A stretch of DNA of 64,000 nucleotides, from positions 62,001 through 126,000 of the forward strand of contig NZ_JAGOPN010000021.1 of the NCBI RefSeq assembly GCF_017991995.1, in the 5' to 3' direction. The notes under the pieces were generated by a model. It had not been told where the DNA came from, made no database searches, and was given only the letters and a program-made list of their open reading frames with translations. Positions 42,064 through 49,524 of this stretch are shown here, piece after piece. The first letter of the stretch is position 1. Every line of letters begins with the position of its first letter. This DNA is from Pseudacidovorax sp. GTDB taxonomy: Bacteria > Pseudomonadota > Gammaproteobacteria > Burkholderiales > Burkholderiaceae_C. Position numbers and translations under genes: made by a program.

Positions 42064-43926
42064 ATGACGATGACTGCGCGCAAGTTCCTGCTCCTGGCCA
42101 TCCTGCTGGCGCTGGCCGCGTTCCCGTGGGTGGCGGCCGTGAACACCTATTGGCTGCACATCCTCAACCTCACCTGGATCGCGGCCATCGCTGCGCTGGG
42201 CCTGAACATCGCCACGGGCATGACGGGCCAGATCGTGCTCGGCCAGGCTGCGCTCATGGGCGTCGGCGCCTATGTCACCGGCCTGGCGGTCGCCCGGCTG
42301 TCCGTGCCCTGGTGGGCCGCGCTGCCCGCTGCACTCGGCATCGCGGTGGTCGTGGGCGTGGCGCTGGGCCTGTTGTCGATGCGCATCAAGGGCCACTACC
42401 TGGCCATCGTCACCCTGGCCCTCAACGAGATCTTCCGGCAGGTGGTCTTGAACGAAGAGGCCGTGACCGGCGGGCCGATGGGCCTGCGAGACGTGCCCGC
42501 GCCAGCCCTGTTCGCATCGTGGGGGCCCGACACGGACACCCTGCTGTACCTGCCCTTGCTGCTGATCCTGGTCGCGGTCTATGCGATCGCGATCCGGATC
42601 TACGGCCGCCAACTCGGCCGCCGCATGCGCGCGGTGCGCGACGATGAACTCGCCGCCGAATCGATGGGGGTCGACTCGCGCACCACCAAGATCCAGGCCT
42701 TCGTGCTGTGCAGCGTGTTCGGCGCGCTGGCTGGCGGGCTGTACGTGCTCACCAACGGCTTCATCTCGCCCAACAACTTTCTCATCGTCGAAAGCGTCAA
42801 GCTGCTGCTCATGACGGTGATCGGCGGGCTGGGCTCCATCGGCGGCACCGTGTTGGGCGCCGCGGTGGTCACCATCCTGCCCGAGGCGCTGCGCGACCTG
42901 CAGGCCTACTACATGGCCGCCTTCGGGCTGGGCGTGATGCTGGTGCTGCTGCTTGCCCCGCATGGCCTGGGGGTGGTGGGCGACTGGCTGCTGGCGCCGT
43001 GGCTGCCAAAGACGGAGCACGGCCCGCAGTCGGGCACGGTGCTGGCGATTCCGAAAGACGTCGACGCGAACTCCACGCCCGTCTCGCGCCCCACACCGCC
43101 CGGCCCCGATGCGCGCGTCGTGATGCGCGTGCGCGATGTCTCCAAGCACTTCGGCGGCGTCTATGCGCTGCAGCAGGTGGGCTTCGACGTGCGCGAGGGC
43201 GAAATCCTGGGCGTGATCGGCCCCAACGGTTCGGGCAAGAGCACCTTGATCAACGCCTGCTCCGGCATCGTCCGGCCCGACGCGGGGCACATCGAGCTCG
43301 ACGGCGAGGACATCTCCGCCCAGCCTGCCTGGGACATCCATGCGCGTGGCGTGGCCCGCATCTTCCAGAACGTCCGGTTGTGGGAGTCCATGACCGTGCT
43401 GGAGAACGTAATGCTCGCGTGGCACGGCGCTGCGGCCGGATCGACGCCGGCACAGCGCGAATCGGCGGCGCGCAGTGCGGCGCAAGAGGCGTTGAGGGCG
43501 ATGGGCATCGACTTCCTGGCGACGCGCCGGGCTGGCGATCTGTCCTTCGGTCAGAGCCGGATGGTCGAGCTCGCTCGCGCCATGGTGGCCCGGCCCCGAC
43601 TGCTGCTGCTGGACGAGCCCGCCGCCGGACTGCGGGGCGGCCTGATCCTGGAGCTGGCGGACATCCTGCAGAAGCTGCGCGCCCAGGGCACCACGGTGCT
43701 GGTGGTGGAGCATCGCATCAAGCTCGTGATGGCCATGTGCGACCGGGTCGTCGTGCTGAACCTCGGCAAGAAGATCGCCGAAGGCACACCGGCCGAGATC
43801 CAGGCCGACCCTGAGGTGATCGAGGCCTACCTTGGCGAGCGTGCCGGCTACGACGCCGCGGCTGTTGCGCTCGGCACCTCGCATCCGCAGCACGAAGCCG
43901 CGGCTGTGCTCGCCCACCACGCCTGA
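42064..43926 (+). CDS. LivM-LivG fusion: ABC permease joined to ATPase
   Basis: The 620-residue protein fuses LivM (residues about 1-305; GLNIATGMTGQIVLGQAALM, GHYLAIVTLALNEIFRQVVL, RRMRAVRDDELAAESMGVD) to LivG (about 360-600) through a Pro/Ser/Asp-rich linker. The ATPase has Walker A GPNGSGKS, Q-loop ARIFQNVRLW, signature LSFGQSRMVELARA, Walker B LLLLDEPAAG and VVEH for the H-loop. After Walker B the usual NPxE of LivG reads RGGL. A GAGGAG ribosome site favours the ATG at 42064 over one at 42049 that overlaps the livH stop. Fusion fixes one ATPase to one permease; LivF supplies the other ATPase. Confidence 0.9.
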   Translation: MTMTARKFLLLAILLALAAFPWVAAVNTYWLHILNLTWIAAIAALGLNIATGMTGQIVLGQAALMGVGAYVTGLAVARLSVPWWAALPAALGIAVVVGVALGLLSMRIKGHYLAIVTLALNEIFRQVVLNEEAVTGGPMGLRDVPAPALFASWGPDTDTLLYLPLLLILVAVYAIAIRIYGRQLGRRMRAVRDDELAAESMGVDSRTTKIQAFVLCSVFGALAGGLYVLTNGFISPNNFLIVESVKLLLMTVIGGLGSIGGTVLGAAVVTILPEALRDLQAYYMAAFGLGVMLVLLLAPHGLGVVGDWLLAPWLPKTEHGPQSGTVLAIPKDVDANSTPVSRPTPPGPDARVVMRVRDVSKHFGGVYALQQVGFDVREGEILGVIGPNGSGKSTLINACSGIVRPDAGHIELDGEDISAQPAWDIHARGVARIFQNVRLWESMTVLENVMLAWHGAAAGSTPAQRESAARSAAQEALRAMGIDFLATRRAGDLSFGQSRMVELARAMVARPRLLLLDEPAAGLRGGLILELADILQKLRAQGTTVLVVEHRIKLVMAMCDRVVVLNLGKKIAEGTPAEIQADPEVIEAYLGERAGYDAAAVALGTSHPQHEAAAVLAHHA

Positions 43927-44012
43927 ACACCTGCACCCGCACGCGCACCGTCACTCGCCTCGCGGCGCTTCAGCCGAGACCCTGCCCTGCCAACGACAAC
44001 CCGGAGACCACC

Positions 44013-45155
44013 ATGAACCCTGCACACCGTCCCCTGAAGGCCAGCATGGCCGCCGCGCTCGCCTTGACCGGCGGCCTTCTGTTCAGCGCCCCGGCGATGG
44101 CGCAGGACGCCGTCACCATCGGTGCAGCGGCGCCCCTGACCGGCCCGCGTGCCAACCTGGGCCGCTATTTCCGGCAGGGCGTGGAGCTGGCCGTGGACGA
44201 GATCAACAAGGGTGGCGGCGTGCTCGGCAAGCCGCTCAAGGTGGTGTTCGAGGACGACCAGGCCGACAACCCGAACGTGGCGATCAACGCGGTCAACAAG
44301 CTGCTCAAGGTGCACAAGGTCACGGCCTTCGTGGGCCCACACTTCTCGGTGGCGCAGCTGGCGACGCAGAAGATGTACTGCGACAGCGCCGTCTCGGTGA
44401 CGGGCGCGAGTGGCGTGCCCGTGACGGCGGCCGGCTGCATGACCGTGATCCGCAATCGCGCCAACGACAACCTCAACGCCAAGGCCATCGTCGAGTACGC
44501 ACGCACCCACCTCAAGCTCGACAAGATCGGCGTGCTCTCGATCAACGACGACTTCGGCAAGGCCGGTGCCGTCCGCGTGATCGAGCAGATCGAGGCGGCG
44601 GGCCTCAAGCCCGTGCGGGTCGAGTCGCACAACCCCGAGGACAAGGACTTCTCTGCCCAGCTGGGACGCCTGCGCGATGCCGGCGCGCAGATGGTGATCA
44701 TGTGGACGCATGACAACGAGGCGGCCCTGATCGTGCGCCAGGCCAAGCAGCTGGGCCTGAAGATGAAGTTCGCCGGCAGCACCTCGCTCAGCCAGCCGGT
44801 GTTTGTGAAGCTGGCCGGCGAGGCGGCGGAAGGGGCGCTGAGCTCCAGCGACTTCGTGCCCGGCAATCCCGACCCGGCGGTGCAGGAGTTCGTCAAGAAA
44901 TACGAGGCGCGGACCAAGACGGAGACCGAGCTCTACGCGGCGACCTACTACGACGCCACCTGGCTGCTGGCAAAGGCCATCGGCGATGCCGGTTCGACCG
45001 AGCCGGCAAAGGTGCGCGAAGCTTTCGCCAGGATCTCGTACAAGGGCGTGCTGGCCGACTACAAGTGCCTGCCCAATGGCGACTGCAACAACCAGATCAA
45101 CATCGTCGAGATTCAGAAGGGGCAGCCCGTGGTGAAGACCACGGTCCGGTTCTGA
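44013..45155 (+). CDS. livK: LivK-type periplasmic substrate-binding protein
   Basis: The 380-residue protein has a signal peptide ending SAPAMAQD, then VTIGAAAPLTGPRANLGRYF and VELAVDEINKGGGVLGKPLK, the Peripla_BP_6 opening. Two Cys (MYCDSA and AAGCMTV) may form the disulfide seen in relatives, and another pair near the end (YKCLPNGDCNN) may form a second. HNPEDKDFSAQLGRLRDAGA is in the second lobe. The gene starts 86 bases after the fusion gene and its stop overlaps the next start (TGATG). It delivers the substrate to LivH/LivM. Confidence 0.92.
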   Translation: MNPAHRPLKASMAAALALTGGLLFSAPAMAQDAVTIGAAAPLTGPRANLGRYFRQGVELAVDEINKGGGVLGKPLKVVFEDDQADNPNVAINAVNKLLKVHKVTAFVGPHFSVAQLATQKMYCDSAVSVTGASGVPVTAAGCMTVIRNRANDNLNAKAIVEYARTHLKLDKIGVLSINDDFGKAGAVRVIEQIEAAGLKPVRVESHNPEDKDFSAQLGRLRDAGAQMVIMWTHDNEAALIVRQAKQLGLKMKFAGSTSLSQPVFVKLAGEAAEGALSSSDFVPGNPDPAVQEFVKKYEARTKTETELYAATYYDATWLLAKAIGDAGSTEPAKVREAFARISYKGVLADYKCLPNGDCNNQINIVEIQKGQPVVKTTVRF

Positions 45156-45928
45156 TGAACGCCGTGACGGACCTTCCCGCGGGCTTGCGGAGCGGGCCTG
45201 CGCCGGACGCGGGTCCGCTGGTGCTGGACATCCGCCATGCCGACGCCTTCTACGGCAAAGCGCAGATCCTGTTCGACATCAGCGTGCGCGTGCCCCGCGG
45301 ACAGGTGGTGTCGCTGATCGGGGCCAATGGTGCGGGCAAGTCGACCATGCTCAATCTGGTGATGGGGCGCCTGCGTGCCAGCGCAGGGGCCGTCGAGCTC
45401 GATGGCCGGTCGATCCTGGGCCTGGACACCGAGCAGATCATCGCCGCGGGCGTGGCCTGCGTACCCCAGCGCCGGCGCATCTTCGGGACCCTGACGGTGC
45501 TGGAGAACCTGGAGGTCGGGGCCTATGTGCGGCGCCGGGACCGGGCCGGCGTGGCCCGCACGCTGGACGAGGTCCATGCGCTTTTTCCGGTGCTCGCCAG
45601 GAAGGCGAACATGCTGGGCGGCGTCCTGTCGGGCGGCGAGCAGCAGATGCTCGCCATCGGCCGTGGCCTGATGTCCAACCCCTCGCTGCTGCTGCTCGAC
45701 GAACCGTCGATGGGCATCTCGCCCAAGCTCACGACCGAAATGTTCGCGGACATCCGGCGCATTGCGCGCACGGGGCGCACGGTGCTGATCGTTGAGCAGA
45801 ACGCTTATGCGGCGCTGGGCATCTCGGACTACGGCTATGTGCTCGAGAACGGCGCCGTCGCGCTCGAAGGGCCGGCCTCGGACTTGATGCACGACGACTA
45901 CGTGCGGCAGACCTACCTCGGGGCATGA
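45155..45928 (+). CDS. livF: LivF-type ABC transporter ATPase
   Basis: The 257-residue ATPase has Walker A GANGAGKS, the LivF landmark GVACVPQRRRIFGTLTVLEN, signature LSGGEQQMLAIGRGL, Walker B LLLLDEPSMGISPKL and IVEQNAY. The first 25 residues extend beyond the usual LivF start, but the ATG at 45155 overlaps the livK stop and is the natural coupled start. It pairs with the LivG half of the fusion protein to power uptake. The gene order H-(MG)-K-F departs from the common K-H-M-G-F. Confidence 0.92.
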   Translation: MNAVTDLPAGLRSGPAPDAGPLVLDIRHADAFYGKAQILFDISVRVPRGQVVSLIGANGAGKSTMLNLVMGRLRASAGAVELDGRSILGLDTEQIIAAGVACVPQRRRIFGTLTVLENLEVGAYVRRRDRAGVARTLDEVHALFPVLARKANMLGGVLSGGEQQMLAIGRGLMSNPSLLLLDEPSMGISPKLTTEMFADIRRIARTGRTVLIVEQNAYAALGISDYGYVLENGAVALEGPASDLMHDDYVRQTYLGA

Positions 45929-45981
45929 AATGACTGGACGAGCGGCCGGACTGTACGGATACCCGGTGGGGCCTTTCAACC

Positions 45982-47394
45982 GTGAATGATTCAGCGCGCG
46001 ACCTCGTCGCACAGCGCGTGCAGGCGCTGCTGCCGGCGCTGCGCGCGCGTTTTGGTGACCGTGTGTCAACGGCCGCCGCCGTCCTCGACCACCACGGCGG
46101 GGGCGGGGAGGGCGTGCCCATCCGCAGCCTGCCGGATGCCGTCGTGTTTCCGCTGGATAACGAGGAGGTGGCCTTCGTCGCGCGGCTGTGCAACCAGACC
46201 GTCGTCCCCATCGTGCCTTTTGGCACCGGCACCTCGCTCGAGGCGCACGTGGCGGCGGTCCGTGGCGGGATCAGTCTCGATCTGTCGCGCATGGACCGGT
46301 TGCTCGATGTCAGCGCCGATTCCCTGGACTGCCGGGTGCAGGCGGGCGTGACCCGCCTTCAGCTCAACGCGGAGTTGCGGGAGCTTGGGCTCTTCTTTCC
46401 CATCGACCCTGGCGCCAATGCGAGCCTCGGCGGCATGACCTGCACCCGGGCCTCGGGGACGGCTGCGGTGCGCTACGGGACGATGCGCGATGCCGTGCTG
46501 GGCCTGACCGTGGTGATGCCGGATGGACGGATCGTGCGCACCGGCACGCGCGCGCGCAAGACGGCGGCCGGGCTCGACCTGACCCGGCTGTTCGTCGGCA
46601 GCGAAGGCGTGCTCGGCATCGTCACCGAGATCCAGCTGCGCCTGTGGGGCCTGCCCGAGACGGTGCAGGCCGCCGTGTGCCAGTTCGACGATCTCCGGTC
46701 CGCCATACAGACCGTCATTGCCGTGCTGCAGATCGGCGTACCGGTCGCGCGGATCGAACTGCTGGACGACGTTCAGACGGCGGCCTGCATCGCCTTCTCG
46801 GCATTGACCGAGCTCCAGCCGCGGCCCACCCTGTTCATCGAGTTTCATGGCTCGCCCGCAGCCGTGCGCGAGCAGATCGAGACCATCGAGCAGATCGCCG
46901 CGGACAACGGCGGCAGCGGATTCGCCTGGGCCGAGCGGCCGGAGGACCGCAGCCGCCTCTGGAAGGCGCGCCATGACGTCACCTACGCCAACCTGGCGCT
47001 GCGACCGGGCTGCCGGATGATCGGCACCGATGCCTGTGTGCCCATCGCTGCGCTGGCGGCGTGCATCGAGGAGACCCGCAGCGACATCGAGGCCAGCGGT
47101 CTGCTTGCACCGCTCGTCGGCCATGTCGGCGATGGCAACTTCCATCTGGGCATCCTGTTCGACCCGGGCAGCGAGGACGAGCGTGCGCGGGCCGAGGCGT
47201 TGGCCGAGCGCGTGGCGATGCGCGCGATCCGAATGGGCGGCACCTGCACCGGCGAGCACGGGATCGGGCTGCATCGCATCCACCAGCTGGTGGCCGAGCA
47301 TCCGGAGGGCGTGGACCTGATGCGGGCGATCAAGCGCGCCCTCGATCCGGCCAACATCATGAATCCGGGGAAGATGTTCGAGATGGCGTCCTAG
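45982..47394 (+). CDS. GlcD-like FAD-linked oxidase / D-2-hydroxyacid dehydrogenase
   Basis: The 470-residue protein is a FAD-binding PCMH/VAO-family enzyme of the glycolate oxidase GlcD/D-lactate dehydrogenase type. It shows PFGTGTSLEAHVAA (FAD pyrophosphate loop), GANASLGGMTCTRASGT, LFVGSEGVLGIVTEIQLRL, the metal/substrate segment GHVGDGNFHLGILFD, GEHGIGLHR and the terminal NPGKMFE. The start is a GTG at 45982, 53 bases after livF. It lacks a separate GlcE/GlcF partner here, like single-chain D-lactate dehydrogenases. It probably oxidises a 2-hydroxy acid to the 2-oxo acid used by the aldolase (inference). Its stop shares a CTAG with the convergent ankyrin gene. Confidence 0.9.
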   Translation: MNDSARDLVAQRVQALLPALRARFGDRVSTAAAVLDHHGGGGEGVPIRSLPDAVVFPLDNEEVAFVARLCNQTVVPIVPFGTGTSLEAHVAAVRGGISLDLSRMDRLLDVSADSLDCRVQAGVTRLQLNAELRELGLFFPIDPGANASLGGMTCTRASGTAAVRYGTMRDAVLGLTVVMPDGRIVRTGTRARKTAAGLDLTRLFVGSEGVLGIVTEIQLRLWGLPETVQAAVCQFDDLRSAIQTVIAVLQIGVPVARIELLDDVQTAACIAFSALTELQPRPTLFIEFHGSPAAVREQIETIEQIAADNGGSGFAWAERPEDRSRLWKARHDVTYANLALRPGCRMIGTDACVPIAALAACIEETRSDIEASGLLAPLVGHVGDGNFHLGILFDPGSEDERARAEALAERVAMRAIRMGGTCTGEHGIGLHRIHQLVAEHPEGVDLMRAIKRALDPANIMNPGKMFEMAS

Positions 47395-48146
47395 GAGGTC
47401 GGGGCGGTGGCGCTGGGCGCTGGCGCGCCGGGTACCGTGCGACGGTGTGGCGCAGCCTCGATCAACCGCACCATGCCCGTATAGCCGCGTGCTCGGGCCA
47501 GGTCCAGCGGCGTGCGGCCCTGCCGGTCGGCCAGGCGCAGGTCGGCGCCGGCGTCGATCAGCGCGGCCAGCGTGCGCTGGTGGCGCGGCCCGCCGTCGCC
47601 CAGCACCACGGCCTCGATGGCCGCAGTCCAGTGCAGGTTGTTGACATGGTCCAGCGGCGCACCGGCGCGGATCAGCCGCTGCACCACCGTGTCGTGGCCC
47701 AGGTGTGCGGCGGCAATCAGGGCGGTGCCGTCGTAGCGGCTGGTGACCAGGCGCGCGGAGGCGCCCAGGTCCAGCAGCAGCGACAGCGTCGGCAGGTCGT
47801 CGGCCACGGCGGCGATGGTCACGGCGTCGTAGCGGTCGGCGTCCATGGCACCCAGGTCGGCACCGGCCGCCGCCAGGGCGCGGATGGCCTCGGCCTGGCG
47901 GGCGAAAGTGGCCACATGCAGCGGCGTGCGGCCGTGGGCATCGCGACCATTGACCGGTGCGCCATGGGCGAGCGCCTGACGCAGCCCCGGCAGGTCACCG
48001 CGCTGCGCGGCGCGGAAGAGGCCGGTGTAGGCCTCGGCCTCTGCGGCGGTGGGCGCGACCTGCGCCGATGCGGTTGCCGTACCCAGCGACAGTGCTGCGG
48101 CCACAGCCAGAAGGGAAGCGGCGAGGCGGCCGCAGCGCATCGGCAT
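47391..48146 (-). CDS. Secreted/periplasmic ankyrin-repeat protein
   Basis: The 251-residue protein has a signal peptide (CGRLAASLLAVAAALSLGTA, cleavage near ASAQ) and about five ankyrin repeats, e.g. GRTPLHVATFARQAEAIRAL, AALIDAGADLRLADRQGRTP and LDLARARGYTGMVRLIEA. The ATG at 48146 sits two bases after the stop region of the upstream HbpS-like gene, so the two are cotranscribed. Periplasmic ankyrin proteins often accompany catalases or peroxidases and bind protein partners. Here the partner would be the haem-binding-like neighbour (inference). Confidence 0.85.
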   Translation of the reverse strand: MPMRCGRLAASLLAVAAALSLGTATASAQVAPTAAEAEAYTGLFRAAQRGDLPGLRQALAHGAPVNGRDAHGRTPLHVATFARQAEAIRALAAAGADLGAMDADRYDAVTIAAVADDLPTLSLLLDLGASARLVTSRYDGTALIAAAHLGHDTVVQRLIRAGAPLDHVNNLHWTAAIEAVVLGDGGPRHQRTLAALIDAGADLRLADRQGRTPLDLARARGYTGMVRLIEAAPHRRTVPGAPAPSATAPTS

Positions 48147-48147
48147 C

Positions 48148-48690
48148 TCAAGCGCCCAGTTGTGCTTTGACGGATTCCAGGCCCGCATTGGCGCACTGGT
48201 CGTCCAGGTGGCCGCCGGGCGCGCCGCCGACGCCCACGGCACCGATCACCTCGTTGCCGGCCTTGATCGGCACGCCGCCGCCCAGCAGCAGGAAGCCGGG
48301 GATGTTCACCAGGTTGGCGGCGCCGGGGTTCTTCTGGGCGTTCTCCATCATCGCGAGCGTGGGCGCCTTGCCCGAGGCCGAGGTGAAGGCCTTGCGCTCG
48401 GCCGCGGCCACGGTGTGCGGGCCGGCGTTGTCGGCGCGCTGCACGGCGCGCACGGTGCCGGCGCGGTCGACCACGGTGGCCGTGACGGCGTAGCCATTGG
48501 CGGCGCAGGCGGCCACCGTGGCGGCGGCGATCTGGTTGGCCAGCGGCAGGCTCAGGGCGCGTTCGGTGCGGAGCATGGGTGCGGCAGCGGCGGCCGGTGC
48601 CGTGGCCTGCTGGGCCAGGGCAAGGCTGGCGAGCGTGGCCAGGGCGGCGCCGGTGCAGGCGCGGGTCAGGGAGGCGGGCGAAATGGGCAT
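48148..48690 (-). CDS. Secreted HbpS/GlcG-family (DUF336) protein
   Basis: The 180-residue protein has a signal peptide (SLTRACTGAALATLASLALA, cleavage near AQQ) and a HbpS/GlcG domain with NGYAVTATVVDRAGTVRAVQ, ERKAFTSASGKAP, IPGFLLLGGGVPIKAGNEVI and GAVGVGGAPGGHLDDQCANA. Family members bind haem or corrinoids, or are encoded with glycolate or diol metabolism genes. GGAGA precedes the ATG at 48690. The upstream 185 bases hold a perfect CGTAG/CTACG repeat that may be the site of the adjacent FixJ-like regulator. It precedes the ankyrin gene by one base. Confidence 0.85.
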   Translation of the reverse strand: MPISPASLTRACTGAALATLASLALAQQATAPAAAAAPMLRTERALSLPLANQIAAATVAACAANGYAVTATVVDRAGTVRAVQRADNAGPHTVAAAERKAFTSASGKAPTLAMMENAQKNPGAANLVNIPGFLLLGGGVPIKAGNEVIGAVGVGGAPGGHLDDQCANAGLESVKAQLGA

Positions 48691-48795
48691 GGAAATCTCC
48701 AGTGTTGTGACGCGGTGAAGTCCGCTCGTCGGCGGTGATGCCACTGTAGAAATCCGTCCGCACCGCGCCCATTCGTGCGGCTACGCGCGCCACTG

Positions 48796-48807
48796 CGTAG
48801 AACTACG
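48796..48807. promoter_or_regulatory. Inverted repeat upstream of the HbpS-like gene
   Basis: CGTAGAACTACG is a perfect 5-bp inverted repeat with a two-base centre. A further CTACGC lies at 48781-48786, giving three related half-sites in 27 bases. The position, about 105 bases upstream of the 48690 start and downstream of the FixJ-like gene, suits activator binding. Binding by that regulator is inference. Confidence 0.5.
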
Positions 48808-48875
48808 GAGCGGCGATGGCGCATGGACGGCGCCTCCTGCGGCAGCGGCGCCGCGATGGCGCCACGCTGGCGTCG

Positions 48876-49505
48876 CTAGGCTGCCGGCGCCTCGGCCAGC
48901 ACGGCATAGCGCCGGATCAGTTGCGCCAGCGACTCGCAGTCCAGCTTGGCGAAGAGGTTGGCGCGGTGCGTCTCGACCGTGCGCGGCGACAGGTCCAGCC
49001 GGCGCGCGATCTCCTTGTTGGTCAGGCCTTCGATGATGAAGGCCAGCACCTCGCGCTCGCGCGGCGACAGCTGGGCGAAGCGCTCGCGCGCCGCATGGTC
49101 GCCCAGCAGCCGCTCGCGCGAGCGCACATGCTGGCGCACGGCAGCCTGCAGCGCGTCGATGAGTTGCTGGTCGTCCACCGGTTTCTCCAGGAACTCCGCC
49201 GCCCCCGACTTGAAGGCGCGCCGGCACAGCTCGACCGTGCCGTGGCCGGTGAGCATCAGCACCGGCTGGTCCACGCCCTCGGCGATCAGCCGGTCCAGCA
49301 CCGCGAGGCCGCTGATGCCCGGCATGCGGACGTCGAGCACGATGGCGCCGATCTCGCGCCGGTCGAACTGCGCCAGGAAGGCGAGCGGGTCGGCCCACGC
49401 CTGCACCCGCAGCCCCACCGTGCCGATGAGCAGGGCGAGCCCGTCTCGCACGGCGTCGTCGTCGTCGATCAGGTGGATGAGCGGGGATTGGGGCGAAGCG
49501 TTCAT
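48876..49505 (-). CDS. FixJ-like two-component response regulator
   Basis: The 209-residue protein has a receiver domain (IHLIDDDDAVRDGLALLIG; phospho-Asp in IVLDVRMPGISG; Thr in MLTGHG; Lys in FLEKPVDD) and a LuxR-type helix-turn-helix (LSPREREVLAFIIEGLTNKE, RRLDLSPRTVETHRANLFAK). It follows its kinase gene by about 19 bases on the same strand. It likely activates genes including the HbpS-ankyrin pair downstream, where a CGTAG-type repeat lies. Confidence 0.93.
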   Translation of the reverse strand: MNASPQSPLIHLIDDDDAVRDGLALLIGTVGLRVQAWADPLAFLAQFDRREIGAIVLDVRMPGISGLAVLDRLIAEGVDQPVLMLTGHGTVELCRRAFKSGAAEFLEKPVDDQQLIDALQAAVRQHVRSRERLLGDHAARERFAQLSPREREVLAFIIEGLTNKEIARRLDLSPRTVETHRANLFAKLDCESLAQLIRRYAVLAEAPAA

Positions 49506-49524
49506 GGCATGCGGACGCGGGTGA

